Below, in pieces: positions 46,157-55,878 of a stretch of DNA of 64,000 bases; position 1 is the first letter of the stretch; the number at the start of each line of letters is the position of its first letter. The notes below the pieces were generated by a model that saw nothing but the letters and a program-made list of their open reading frames with translations, searched no databases and was not told the origin of the DNA. The stretch is taken from positions 17,553 through 81,552 of the forward strand of contig NZ_JACRVU010000012.1 in assembly GCF_018811945.1 (NCBI RefSeq). Direction: 5' to 3'. Origin of the DNA: Gluconobacter sp. P1C6_b (GTDB lineage: Bacteria > Pseudomonadota > Alphaproteobacteria > Acetobacterales > Acetobacteraceae). A program made the position numbers and the translations under genes.

Positions 46157-47497
46157 TCAGTCCTGGTCTGGGATCTGCGGCATCCGCGCCTCGCGCAATG
46201 TCATGCCGCCGATCCCGGCCCGGGACGCGTTTTTAGGCGTCCCGATCCGCTGGGACAGATAGATTCCGGTGTGGCCCGAACAGGCATAGGCCACGAAACA
46301 TCCGGTCGCGAAATAAACGATATCCCCGGCCCCGAAGAGTTCCACCCCCATCAGCGTACAGGCCAGAGGCGTGTTCGCCGCCCCCGCAAAAACCGACACG
46401 AACCCGACAGCCGCCAGCAGATCCACTGGAACATGCAGCAGGAACGCGAGAATGTTCCCCGACGCGGCCCCAAGAAAGAACAGTGGCGTAACTTCACCGC
46501 CCTTGAACCCGGTCGCCAGAACCGTGACCGTGAAAACCAGCTTCCAGAACCAGGACCACGGATAAATCGTCGGCCCGAAGAAACTGACGATCGACGCCCC
46601 ACCCGGTTCGGCCGGCAGAACGCCCAGACCCAGATAATCCCGGTTTCCGACGATCATCACCAGAAGAATGGTCAGAATTCCGCCAATCGCCGGCCGCAGC
46701 CATGACGTCTTGCAGAGCTTTTTCATGAACGCCGCCAGACGGTGCACGCTCTCGGCAAACACCCGGCTCAGCAGCCCGAAAGCCAGCGCGGCGATGGCAA
46801 CGCGCACCACAAGCATGATGTCCACATGCGAGACGGAACCGTCAGAATTCAGCGTCCCCTGAAACACCAGCGGATAGGACGCATGATGGATGCCCCAGGC
46901 GCGACAGGCCCAGTCCGCAATGATCGATGACATCGCGGCGGGAAGAAGAAAACGGTAGTCCAGCCGCCCGAGCGTCAGAACCTCAAGGGCGAACACGGCA
47001 CCAGCGATGGGCGTGCCGAAAACGGCACCAAACCCCGCCGCAATGCCGCATGTCAGCAGAACACAGGTTTCCGAAGCCCGCAGTCTGAACAGCCTGGCCG
47101 CTGCACTGGCCAGACTTCCACCAACCTGTATCGCCGTCCCTTCCCGTCCCACGGAAGCGCCAAACAGATGGCTCACCACCGTGGCAATCAGCACGAAAGG
47201 CGCCATCCGCAGTTGAACGCCCGCGCCCGGTTCATGAATTTCATCCACGATCAGGTTCGCTCCGGCCTCAACGTCGCGGCCGAACCAGAAATAACACAAC
47301 CCGACCGCCACACCCGCCAACGGAAGGCCGAACAGCAGCACCGGATGCTCGATCCGCAGCGAAGTGGCGCGTTCCAGAAGCCACAGGAACAGAGCACAGG
47401 CACTGCCGATACAGACCGACAGCACAACAAGCACCGCGCTCAGGCGAACAAGGCTGAAAATACCGGGAAAACGGGGCTGATTCTGAAGTGCACTCAT
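46157..47497 (-). CDS. CLC-type fluoride/proton antiporter (CLC-F)
   Basis: 446 residues with the CLC helical pattern. Residues 117-121 read GREGT instead of GREGP of chloride CLCs; residues 79-85 are GANLIVD in place of GSGIP; 331-339 is GFKGGEVTP. These three replacements mark the fluoride-exporting CLC-F clade. It should expel F- by H+ exchange in the inner membrane. The fluoride riboswitch just upstream (47537-47610) supports this function strongly. Confidence 0.9.
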   Translation of the reverse strand: MSALQNQPRFPGIFSLVRLSAVLVVLSVCIGSACALFLWLLERATSLRIEHPVLLFGLPLAGVAVGLCYFWFGRDVEAGANLIVDEIHEPGAGVQLRMAPFVLIATVVSHLFGASVGREGTAIQVGGSLASAAARLFRLRASETCVLLTCGIAAGFGAVFGTPIAGAVFALEVLTLGRLDYRFLLPAAMSSIIADWACRAWGIHHASYPLVFQGTLNSDGSVSHVDIMLVVRVAIAALAFGLLSRVFAESVHRLAAFMKKLCKTSWLRPAIGGILTILLVMIVGNRDYLGLGVLPAEPGGASIVSFFGPTIYPWSWFWKLVFTVTVLATGFKGGEVTPLFFLGAASGNILAFLLHVPVDLLAAVGFVSVFAGAANTPLACTLMGVELFGAGDIVYFATGCFVAYACSGHTGIYLSQRIGTPKNASRAGIGGMTLREARMPQIPDQD

Positions 47498-47511
47498 AAC
47501 GGACGCAGTTC

Positions 47512-47544
47512 TCCTGTCTTGTCCGAAGGGGACGAGGGACAGGA
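47512..47544 (-). promoter_or_regulatory. Expression-platform hairpin masking the clcF ribosome binding site
   Basis: TCCTGTC at the 3' end of the aptamer (47538-47544 on the complement) is exactly complementary to GACAGGA (47512-47518), which contains the AGGAG before clcF. A smaller stem GTCC/GGAC lies inside the loop. Folding of the aptamer with fluoride would compete for the 3' aptamer strand and free the ribosome site. This is inferred from the sequence. Confidence 0.6.
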
Positions 47545-47610
47545 ATCATCAGCTTCCGGATGAAGCGGTTCGACCGGGTAAAGGTCAGGCAGAATCCATT
47601 GCCTTCTGCG
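47537..47610 (-). ncRNA. Fluoride riboswitch (crcB motif)
   Basis: Read on the minus strand, the leader has GGCAATGG with its pairing partner TCTGCC, then GAACCGCTTC, a short loop, GAAGCTGATGATTCCTG. This matches the fluoride aptamer pattern: the GGNNATGG element, AACCGC, and the closing helix followed by CTGATGATNCCT, as in the Pseudomonas syringae eriC-F leader. It lies 40 bp before a CLC-F gene, the usual partner. Stem details beyond these elements were judged by eye. Confidence 0.88.
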
Positions 47611-47768
47611 CCATGAAAAGCCGTGAAGGCCCCAACCTGTCAAGAGATGACAAGGTTTTTAGGGAGAGACACTTTTCCGCATGACAACGCTATGCCACCG
47701 TCTCCGTAACAAAAACGAACGGTCCGTTCCGTTTCCCATCCTTCAACCGTTTCAAGGAACTGCGTTTC

Positions 47769-50405
47769 ATGCGCCGTCTTCTGGTTCTCACAACGCTGCT
47801 TGCAGGCCTGCCCCTCGCGCTCCCCGCCCATGCTGAAGGCACGTTTTCCTTCGCCACGACACCGGGTCAGCTTCCCAAAACCGTCGTGCCGACGGACTAC
47901 ATCATCGACCTGACAACCGACATGGAACATCTGACGCTTCAGGGCGATGAGATCATCCGGGTTGAAGTGCAAAGCCCGACCGCGGATGTCACGCTCAATC
48001 AGGCAGGCCTCAAACTGGCCAGCGCCCTTCTGGACAACTCGCAGAAAGCCGAGATCCGTCAGGATGATGCCGCCGAAACCGTCACCCTGCACTTCCCGGC
48101 TCCTGTTCCGGCTGGCGTCCACACACTGGCCATCAAGTATTCCGGCCCTATCCTGAAAACGCCGAACGGCATCTATATTGACGACTACACCGACCCGGCA
48201 GGCAAGCCGAAGCGGATGCTGGTCACGCAGTTCGAAGTCGCGGACGCACGCCGGATGTTCCCAGGCTGGGACGAGCCGGCCTTCAAGGCAACGTATCAGC
48301 TGAACGTCACGCTGCCGTTCGAATACGCGGCTGTCAGCAACATGCCGATCATCGGCACGACGCAGCAGGATGAAAAGACGAAGCGCGTCTCCTTCAGCCC
48401 GACGCCCCGCATGTCGAGCTATCTGCTCGCACTGGTGGCCGGTGACATGGCCTCCGTGGACGGCAAGGCGGACGGCACACCCATCCGCGTCTTCGCGCCG
48501 AGCGGTCTTGAAAGCCAAGGGACCTACGCCCTGGGTGCCGCCGAGAAGATCCTGCCCTATTACAACGAGTATTTCGGCATCAAATATCCGCTGCCCAAAA
48601 TGGACATGCTGGCCATCCCCGGCAACTATCAGGCCGGTGCGATGGAGAACTGGGGCGCACTGACCTATATCGACAACGTTCTCCTGTTCGATCCGAAGAA
48701 CAGCACGCCGCGCACCCGCGAACTGATCTATGAAGTCGTCGCGCATGAAATGGCGCATCAGTGGTCCGGCGATCTGGTGACCATGGGCTGGTGGGACAAT
48801 ATCTGGCTGAACGAGGGCTTTGCCTCCTGGATGGAAATCAAGGCGACGGACAAGATGAACCCGGACTGGGACATCTGGCCGCGCCAGCACGAAACCCGTG
48901 AAGAGACGATGGCCACGGACGCCCTGTCTACGACCCATCCGATCCAGCAGGTCATCCACAATGTCAGCGAAGCCAATTCCGCGTTTGACGGCATCAGCTA
49001 CGGCAAGGGCGAGCTGGTCATCCGCATGATGGAAGGCTGGCTTGGCGAGGACCATTTCCGCGACGGAATGCGCGCCTATATGAAGGCCCATGCCTTTGGT
49101 AACGCAACCAGTCAGGATCTGTGGAACGCGCTCTCCGGCACGTCGGGGCAGGATGTCGGCAAGGTCGCCCGCAGCTTCACCGAACAGCCCGGTATTCCGC
49201 AGGTCAATGTCGCGGCCGTCTGCAAAAATGGTCAGACAACCTACACCCTGACGCAGAGCCGCTTCACCATCCACGACCCGAATGCGAAGGCCCTGACCTG
49301 GAACATTCCGGTTGTCGCAGGTGGCCCCGGTCTTGAGACCAGGAAGCTGGTGCTTGGTGCGGAACCCGCCACCTTCACCCTGCCCCGCTGCAATGCGCCC
49401 CTCAAGCTCGATCTGGGCGAGAGCGGATATTACCGCGTACATTATGACGACGTGGCCTTCGCCCCGATCGCCGCATCGATCTCAAAATTTGCTCCGGTAG
49501 ACCGCGCCAACATCCTCGGCGACCAGTTCGCCCAGTTCCGGGCCGGGCATGGCGCGCTGTCCTCCTATTTCGACCTCGTTGATCGTCTGACAGCCGCGCA
49601 TGAGACCGACATCGCCACGCTTGAGGAAATCATCGGCAAGCTGGAGACGCTGGATTTCTACGAAATCGGCAGCCCGGACCGCCCTGCATTCCAGGCCTAT
49701 GCCCGCAGCCGCCTTGCCCCGGTCCTGAAGCGTCTCGGCTGGGACCAGAAGCCGCATGAAAGCGTGCTGGACACGATGCTGCGCCCCTCCGTCATTTCGG
49801 CACTCGGCACCTTCAATGACCCGGCCGTGCTGACCGAGGCCAAGCGCCGTTTCGCAATCTGGCTGAAAAACCCGGCATCCCTGCGTCCCGATCTTGTGGG
49901 AATAGTTTCGGCTCTGGCGATGAAGCATACCGACGCCGCAACCTGGGAGATCATGGCAAAGAAGGTCCGCGACACCCAGGCAACCGAACTCAAGCTCCGT
50001 CTGTTCCAGGCCCTCGCGAACGCCACGGATCCGGACCTGATCCGTCGCAACGTGGAACTGGCCTATAGCGGCGCCATTCCGAACGGCCGTATTTCCATGG
50101 CCCTGTCACAGGTCGCCTCCGCCAGCGAAAACCCGGATCTCGTCTGGAAGCTGGTCCGCCAGCACGAGGCCGAGATCCGCACGCATCTGGCCCCCTGGTC
50201 GCAGGACGGGTTCCTGCCCGCCATCGCAGGACATTCCAACAACTCGGACATTCTGGCCGAGCTTCAGAAAGATCCGTCTTCCAGCAAGACGACCGGCGCG
50301 AAGATTGCCACGGCCCATGCCCTCAACACCGTTGCCGCCCGCAAGGAAGCGGTTCAGGCGACCCAGAGCCAGATCCACGACTGGCTTGCCGCCCACACCC
50401 ACTGA
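47769..50405 (+). CDS. M1-family zinc aminopeptidase, exported
   Basis: 878 residues with signal peptide (LLVLTTLLAGLPLALPAHA). GAMENWGALTY near residue 290 and HEMAHQWSGDL near 325, with a downstream Glu in NEGFASW, form the gluzincin site. The C-terminal helical ERAP1-like domain follows. It removes N-terminal residues from peptides in the periplasm. AAGGAA precedes the ATG by about 8 nt. Confidence 0.93.
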   Translation: MRRLLVLTTLLAGLPLALPAHAEGTFSFATTPGQLPKTVVPTDYIIDLTTDMEHLTLQGDEIIRVEVQSPTADVTLNQAGLKLASALLDNSQKAEIRQDDAAETVTLHFPAPVPAGVHTLAIKYSGPILKTPNGIYIDDYTDPAGKPKRMLVTQFEVADARRMFPGWDEPAFKATYQLNVTLPFEYAAVSNMPIIGTTQQDEKTKRVSFSPTPRMSSYLLALVAGDMASVDGKADGTPIRVFAPSGLESQGTYALGAAEKILPYYNEYFGIKYPLPKMDMLAIPGNYQAGAMENWGALTYIDNVLLFDPKNSTPRTRELIYEVVAHEMAHQWSGDLVTMGWWDNIWLNEGFASWMEIKATDKMNPDWDIWPRQHETREETMATDALSTTHPIQQVIHNVSEANSAFDGISYGKGELVIRMMEGWLGEDHFRDGMRAYMKAHAFGNATSQDLWNALSGTSGQDVGKVARSFTEQPGIPQVNVAAVCKNGQTTYTLTQSRFTIHDPNAKALTWNIPVVAGGPGLETRKLVLGAEPATFTLPRCNAPLKLDLGESGYYRVHYDDVAFAPIAASISKFAPVDRANILGDQFAQFRAGHGALSSYFDLVDRLTAAHETDIATLEEIIGKLETLDFYEIGSPDRPAFQAYARSRLAPVLKRLGWDQKPHESVLDTMLRPSVISALGTFNDPAVLTEAKRRFAIWLKNPASLRPDLVGIVSALAMKHTDAATWEIMAKKVRDTQATELKLRLFQALANATDPDLIRRNVELAYSGAIPNGRISMALSQVASASENPDLVWKLVRQHEAEIRTHLAPWSQDGFLPAIAGHSNNSDILAELQKDPSSSKTTGAKIATAHALNTVAARKEAVQATQSQIHDWLAAHTH

Positions 50406-50522
50406 TACACTCACACGAACACCCGGACGAGGCGGAAAAGATCTGCCTCGTCCCTGTCCGGGGCGGCCAAACTGTTATAGGGATGGCGCTCCCGTTTTAC
50501 CGCCACCGGACCATCCTGCCCC

Positions 50523-52163
50523 ATGCTTCAGATCGAAAACCTTGTCTTCAACGCCTGGGGACGACAGTTCTTCAATCGTGCAAGCGCCAACCTGCCCAAC
50601 CCGTCCAAGGTGTCTCTGGTCGGCCGGAACGGCGTCGGGAAATCCACACTTTTCAAACTGATCAAGGGCGAGCTTCAGCCGGATTCCGGTGAGATCGTCA
50701 TCCCCCGTGCCGCCCGCGTGGCGACCGTGGATCAGGAGCATCCCGCCACCCCCATCAGCCTGATCGACACGATCCTCGCCGCCGACACCGAACGCGCCGC
50801 CCTCATGGCCGAGCTGGAAACGGCCGATCCGGAGCGGATGGGCGATATCTGGATGCGGCTGATCGAAATCGACGCCGACAGCGCTCCCTCTCGCGCGGCT
50901 GAAATTCTCAACGGTCTGGGCTTCTCCACGGCCGATCTCGACCGACCGATGGCCGAGTTCTCTGGCGGCTGGCGGATGCGCGTGGCGCTCGCCGCTGCGC
51001 TGTTTGCCGAGCCCGACCTGCTGCTGCTCGATGAGCCGACGAACTATCTCGATCTTGAAGGCGCGCTATGGCTGGAAGCACGCCTTGCCCGCTATCCCCA
51101 TTCCGCGCTCATCATCAGCCATGACCGCGAACTGCTGAATAATTCCGTCGATTTCACGCTGCATGTCACGGAAGGAAAGCTGGAACTCTACACCGGCGGC
51201 TACGACGATTTCGAGCGCCAGCGTGCCGAGAAAATCCGCCTGCAGAGCGCTACCCGCGCCAAGCAGGAAGCCGAACGCGCCCATCTTCAGTCCTTCGTGG
51301 ACCGCTTCAAGGCGTCCGCCGCGAAAGCTGCGCAGGCCCAGAGCCGCGTCAAGCGCCTCGCCAAACTGACGCCGATCGAAACCACAATCGAGGCTTCGGT
51401 CTCGCCGTTCCTGCTTCCCTCCCCCCCTCGTCCGCTGGCACCGCCCCTCATCCGGCTGGAAAACGTCGAGGTCGGATATGGCGACGATCCGGCCATCCTG
51501 CGCGATCTGAACCTTCGCCTCGACGTGGACGACCGTATCGGTCTGCTCGGTGTCAACGGTGCCGGCAAGTCCACCTTTGCGAAAATGATCGCGGGTGCAC
51601 TCGAAGTCCGTTCCGGAGAGGTCTCCCGCTCCCCCCGGATCGAGGTCGGCTGGTTCCATCAGCATCAGATCGAGGCGCTCGACCCCGAACAGACCCCGCT
51701 CGACATCATGCGCGAAGCCCGTCCGACGGACAGCGACCAGTCCCACCGCTCCCGTCTTGCGCAGTTTGGTATCCATTTCGAAAAGCAGGGCACCAAGGTC
51801 GAAGCACTCTCCGGCGGCGAGCGTGCCCGCCTGCTGCTGAACATGGTCGCAATGGCCGCCCCGCATCTTCTGATCCTCGATGAGCCGACCAACCATCTGG
51901 ATATCGACAGCCGCCGCGCCCTGCTGGACGCCCTGAACAGTTACGAAGGCGCGGTCATCCTCATCACCCATGACCGCTCGCTCATGGAACTGGTCGCGGA
52001 CCGGCTGTGGCTGGCCGCAGACAATCAGATCGTTCCCTTCGATGGCGACATGGACGATTATGCCAGGTTCGTCATCGAGCGCGCCAAAGGTGGAACATCC
52101 GCCCCGTCCCAGAGCGCAGCAAAGGAAAAACGCTCCAAGGGCAAGAAAAAGAAGACCAAATAA
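50523..52163 (+). CDS. ABC-F family ATPase (YheS/Uup-like)
   Basis: 546 residues with two ABC domains and no membrane part. First Walker A GRNGVGKST near residue 33 and second GVNGAGKST near 343; signatures LSGGERARL and FSGGWRMRV; Walker B DEPTNYLD and DEPTNHLD. The linker is the Arg/Lys/Gln-rich helical ARD region (about 235-285). The C-terminal tail is Lys-rich (KEKRSKGKKKK), useful for rRNA binding. ABC-F proteins act on the ribosomal E-site or in DNA maintenance. The exact subfamily is not certain. Confidence 0.9.
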   Translation: MLQIENLVFNAWGRQFFNRASANLPNPSKVSLVGRNGVGKSTLFKLIKGELQPDSGEIVIPRAARVATVDQEHPATPISLIDTILAADTERAALMAELETADPERMGDIWMRLIEIDADSAPSRAAEILNGLGFSTADLDRPMAEFSGGWRMRVALAAALFAEPDLLLLDEPTNYLDLEGALWLEARLARYPHSALIISHDRELLNNSVDFTLHVTEGKLELYTGGYDDFERQRAEKIRLQSATRAKQEAERAHLQSFVDRFKASAAKAAQAQSRVKRLAKLTPIETTIEASVSPFLLPSPPRPLAPPLIRLENVEVGYGDDPAILRDLNLRLDVDDRIGLLGVNGAGKSTFAKMIAGALEVRSGEVSRSPRIEVGWFHQHQIEALDPEQTPLDIMREARPTDSDQSHRSRLAQFGIHFEKQGTKVEALSGGERARLLLNMVAMAAPHLLILDEPTNHLDIDSRRALLDALNSYEGAVILITHDRSLMELVADRLWLAADNQIVPFDGDMDDYARFVIERAKGGTSAPSQSAAKEKRSKGKKKKTK

Positions 52164-52466
52164 GAAAATACAGTAACCATTATTGAGGAGGGATGTATTT
52201 GAATAACCCCTCCTCGGTATCCTGTCCCCAATATGAAAATCATTAAATACCTGGAGCAGGATAGCGAATATACTTCCATAAAGCGTGGTAAGTTGTTATT
52301 CTGATCCATAAATAATGTGTAATTTTCGTTATTTTTGAGGTATATCAATTTTCAAACTTCCGTGACCGCGTAAGTCTCTCCTGACGGGCAGTTCCCATCG
52401 ACATGCCCGGCGTGGCGGTCGGGTAATTGATGGAATTCCTCGGACGGATTTTAGGAAGGGAAAAGT
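52164..52466. other. AT-rich intergenic region before the porin gene (303 bp)
   Basis: No gene seen. It includes an 8-bp inverted repeat GAGGAGGG (52185-52192) and CCCTCCTC (52208-52215) soon after the ABC-F stop, a possible transcript end though without a T tract, and a long AT-rich stretch that should hold the porin promoter. Confidence 0.5.
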
Positions 52467-54395
52467 GTGTCTCCTCTCGGTGGCCTGAAGATCACGGGAA
52501 ATTACCTGCCCAGACGGTATAGACTGCTTCTGGGTGCCGTCTTCTTCATTGGTGCCCCCCTTCCGGCCTTCGCCCAGAGCGCCGACGACCAGGAACTGGC
52601 CGCCATCAAGGCAGAGATGCGCATGCTCGAAGGCCGTCTCCAGGCCATTGAACAACGCCGCCATGCCGGATCTGCTTCCCATGCGGCCCATCCGAATGCC
52701 GCGAAAACATCCGTCGCGCACAGGGTGCCGATAAAGGGCGAGGCTCCCAAAATCGAAACCGCCCGAGCGGCAACATCGCCGTCCTCTCCGACCGGCAGCA
52801 TTCCCCGCCCCGGCAGCGGGATCATGCCGGTTTCAACAGCGGGATTGGTCCCGGACAGCGTCACGGCAGGCTCCGCAACGGTCCCTTCGACCCCGATCGT
52901 TACGCCGGCCCATCAGACACCGCCGCCGTTGTTCCAGTGGCTGGGGAACCAGCACAACGAGGCGCACCGGACATCCATCGACCTGACATCGTCCAGTCCG
53001 CTCGCCATTACCCAGACGGAAGTGGATCATCTTCCGCCGGTCTTCCAGATTGGCAATCTGACCGTCAGGCTGGGCGGGTTCATCGATTTCTCCAACATCT
53101 GGAGAAGTTCGAACATGACCAGTGGCCCTGCGACGGCGTGGAACAATTTCCCGTATGCCAACAGCCCAAATCACGGGCTGAGCGAGGAACGGTTTTCCGC
53201 ACAGCTTTCACGTTTCTCCACGCTTCTGGAAGCCAATCCGACCAAGTCCGTCCGTCTTCAGGCCTATGTGGAAACCGATTTCGGTGGGTCTGGCGGGACG
53301 ACGAACAGTGTGCAGATCAATGGTTATACCCCCCGTCTGCGGCAGGGATATTTCACCTTCACGCAGAAAGACTGGGGGCTGCACGTCCTCATGGGCCAGG
53401 CCTGGAGCCTGACGACCAATTACGCCAAGGGCGTCATTCCCCGTCAGGAACAGCTCCCGGCCGTTACGGATAACAACCAGATCCCGGGCATTACCTTTAC
53501 CCGCGTGCCACAGATCCGGATCGCCAAGGACTGGGACAAGAAATACTGGATCGCGCTGTCAATCGAGGACCCCCAGGCGACGGTCGGCTTCTCTGATACG
53601 CTCAGCTCCGGTGGGACCCTGCCAGCCAGTTACGGCCATCTGGCCGGGCCACGTGTCTATTACGCCAATAGCGGTGGCGTCCTGCTGAATCCGAACACGC
53701 AGTACAGCTACAACCCGGCACCCGACATCGTCCTCAAAACGGCAGTCGATACGTCGTTCGGGCATTATGAAGTCTTTGGTCTTGCCCGCTGGTTCCGGGG
53801 ACTGGTTCAGCCGGCCGGGGAGAACCATACCCATAAAAGCACCCAGTTCGGCGGTGGCGTGGGCGCTGGCATGACCGTGCCGCTCGGGACCGACAAGCTT
53901 CAGCTGACCGGAAACGTGCTTGCCGGTCAGGGTGTCGGACGTTACGGCCCCAGCCTCATTCCCGATACGACCTTCGACAGCAACGGCAATCCCACTCCGA
54001 TCCCGGAAATCATGGGGTCGCTCGGGCTGGTCGGGCATCCGGCACGCTCCGTGCTGCTTTACACCTATGGCGGTGTGGAGAGCGCGGGACGCCGCACCTA
54101 TCTGGGCGCCGATGGCATCCAGCATGGCTATGGCGCGACAGACCTGAACCTGTCCGGCTGTGAATACGAATTCGGAACGTGCTCCGCCCAGACGAGAACG
54201 CTGGCCTCCCTGACGACGGGTGGCTGGTGGCACTTCCTGGACGGCCATTACGGCAGTGTCATGGGCGGGCTTCAGTACACCTATATCCGGAAGTTCGCCT
54301 TCAAAGGCAATGACGGCGCGGATCATGCCGTCGATCCCACGACTTACGGACATACGGTGTATGTGACCTTCCGTTATTACCCCTTCCAGCAATAG
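52467..54395 (+). CDS. Outer-membrane porin with N-terminal coiled coil (DcaP-like)
   Basis: 642 residues from GTG at 52467, preceded by AGGAAGGG. A signal peptide (LLGAVFFIGAPLPAFAQ) is followed by a short coiled coil (DQELAAIKAEMRMLEGRLQAIEQRR), a Ser/Pro/Thr-rich linker of about 110 residues, and a long beta-barrel rich in Gly/Tyr/Asn. DcaP-type trimeric porins have this layout. The coiled coil probably trimerises in the periplasm. The substrate is unknown. Confidence 0.8.
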   Translation: MSPLGGLKITGNYLPRRYRLLLGAVFFIGAPLPAFAQSADDQELAAIKAEMRMLEGRLQAIEQRRHAGSASHAAHPNAAKTSVAHRVPIKGEAPKIETARAATSPSSPTGSIPRPGSGIMPVSTAGLVPDSVTAGSATVPSTPIVTPAHQTPPPLFQWLGNQHNEAHRTSIDLTSSSPLAITQTEVDHLPPVFQIGNLTVRLGGFIDFSNIWRSSNMTSGPATAWNNFPYANSPNHGLSEERFSAQLSRFSTLLEANPTKSVRLQAYVETDFGGSGGTTNSVQINGYTPRLRQGYFTFTQKDWGLHVLMGQAWSLTTNYAKGVIPRQEQLPAVTDNNQIPGITFTRVPQIRIAKDWDKKYWIALSIEDPQATVGFSDTLSSGGTLPASYGHLAGPRVYYANSGGVLLNPNTQYSYNPAPDIVLKTAVDTSFGHYEVFGLARWFRGLVQPAGENHTHKSTQFGGGVGAGMTVPLGTDKLQLTGNVLAGQGVGRYGPSLIPDTTFDSNGNPTPIPEIMGSLGLVGHPARSVLLYTYGGVESAGRRTYLGADGIQHGYGATDLNLSGCEYEFGTCSAQTRTLASLTTGGWWHFLDGHYGSVMGGLQYTYIRKFAFKGNDGADHAVDPTTYGHTVYVTFRYYPFQQ

Positions 54396-54524
54396 CATCT
54401 GGTGAAATATTCACATTCCCTGACAAATCATTCCAATCGCAAACAGGCCTTTTTCAAGACTTTCACGCCCTCACAGTCATGGTTTCCGGTCTGACAGGCC
54501 CGCCATGACACACTGGAGAATTTC

Positions 54525-55817
54525 ATGTCCGGCACAACAACTCAGGCGCCCCCCAAGCCCCTGAATCCGTCCCCGACGCAACCGCAGAAACTTCAGCCGC
54601 TTTATGTGCTGTCATGGTTCCTGTGCGCGCTGTTCTACTTCTATCAGTATGCGATCCGTTCCGCTCCCGGCATCATGCAGGATGAGCTGACCCAGGCCTG
54701 GGGCAACAGCCATCTCGGCCTGATGATTGCGTCCTATTACATCGTCTACGCGCTGATGGCCCTTGCAGTGGGCGTGCTGCTGGACCGCTATGGCGCCCAT
54801 GCCATCATGCCGATGTTCATTGCCATCACGGGCGTGGGCTGTCTGATCTTCGGCCAGGGCAGTCTGGTTGCGGGTATTGGCGGCTACATCATCCAGGGCA
54901 TCGGTGCGATCTGTGCCTTCGTCGGTGCGTCCTATGTTGCCGCGCGCTATCTTCCGGCCCGGACGCTGGCGCTTTTCGTCGGTCTGACGCAGTGCATGGG
55001 CATGGCTGGTGCCGCCTTCGGCTCCAAGCCGACGCGCATCCTGATCGATCCGCATGGGTCTTTCCACATCCCCTGGCAGTCGGTCTGGCTGGGCTTTGGT
55101 GTCATCGGGCTCCTGCTGGCTGTGGCAGTCTTTTTCGTCATGCCGCGCGATACGGGTGACAGCGCCCAACACCATGGTGATTTTTCCATGGCCAACCTGC
55201 TGCGTCCCTTCAAGATCATCTTCTCCAACCCGCAGAGCTGGATTGCCGGTCTTGCCGGTGGCCTGCTCTTCGTGCCGACCACGATCGGTGCTCTGGGCTG
55301 GGGTGCGCTGATGCTGAGCAAGGGCGAACACACGACGATGGGCTTTGCGGCCACGGATGTGTCGATGGTCCCCATCGGCTGGGTCATCGGCTGCCCGCTT
55401 CTGGGCTGGATTTCCGACAAGATCGGCCGTCGCAAGCCTGTCATGATCGGCGGCGCACTGGTGCTGCTGGCAGCGTCGCTCTGCGCACTTTACGTGCCGG
55501 TCGGCGTTATGCCGCACTACTCCGTGGCGCTGATCATGGGTATTGCGTCCGGTGCGGCCATGATCCCGTTCTCCTCGATGAAGGAAGTCAATCCGCCCGA
55601 GGTCAAGGGAACGGCCGCCGGTGTCATGAACTTCCTCGTGTTCGGCACAACCGGCATCATGTCCCCGCTTGTTTCCGCCCTCATGGGCAAGGATGCGCCG
55701 GAGACGATGGAACAGTTCCATACGGCTTTCCTGCCGCTGGTCGTCGGTATCGGAATTGCCATTGTGCTCGGCTTCCTGCTCAAGGAAACCGGATGGAAAG
55801 TCCGCAAGACGTCCTGA
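54525..55817 (+). CDS. MFS transporter (substrate unknown)
   Basis: 430 residues with twelve helices. DRYGAHAIMPM after helix 2 and SDKIGRRKPVMIGGA after helix 8 are the MFS loop motifs. The N-terminus is Pro-rich (about 25 residues). I cannot assign the substrate; anion or organic acid transport is possible. It follows the porin by 129 bp on the same strand, so the two could import the same nutrient. Confidence 0.82.
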   Translation: MSGTTTQAPPKPLNPSPTQPQKLQPLYVLSWFLCALFYFYQYAIRSAPGIMQDELTQAWGNSHLGLMIASYYIVYALMALAVGVLLDRYGAHAIMPMFIAITGVGCLIFGQGSLVAGIGGYIIQGIGAICAFVGASYVAARYLPARTLALFVGLTQCMGMAGAAFGSKPTRILIDPHGSFHIPWQSVWLGFGVIGLLLAVAVFFVMPRDTGDSAQHHGDFSMANLLRPFKIIFSNPQSWIAGLAGGLLFVPTTIGALGWGALMLSKGEHTTMGFAATDVSMVPIGWVIGCPLLGWISDKIGRRKPVMIGGALVLLAASLCALYVPVGVMPHYSVALIMGIASGAAMIPFSSMKEVNPPEVKGTAAGVMNFLVFGTTGIMSPLVSALMGKDAPETMEQFHTAFLPLVVGIGIAIVLGFLLKETGWKVRKTS

Positions 55818-55842
55818 TTTTTCCGGACAGTCCGAAAAAGAA

Positions 55843-55872
55843 AACGGCCCACTTTCGTGGGCCGTTTTTTTA
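55843..55872 (+). terminator. Rho-independent terminator between MFS and YceI genes
   Basis: AACGGCCCAC, loop TTTC, GTGGGCCGTT, then a T run. An A tract before the stem gives it terminator character on the other strand too, so it also serves the convergent YceI gene. Confidence 0.92.
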
Positions 55873-55878
55873 TGCGCG

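Noticed and set aside
47640..49442. A 600-codon open frame on the minus strand opposite the M1 aminopeptidase
   Set aside because: It lies fully antisense to a gene with clear GAMEN and HExxH motifs, has no recognisable domain, and is expected from the GC-rich codon use.
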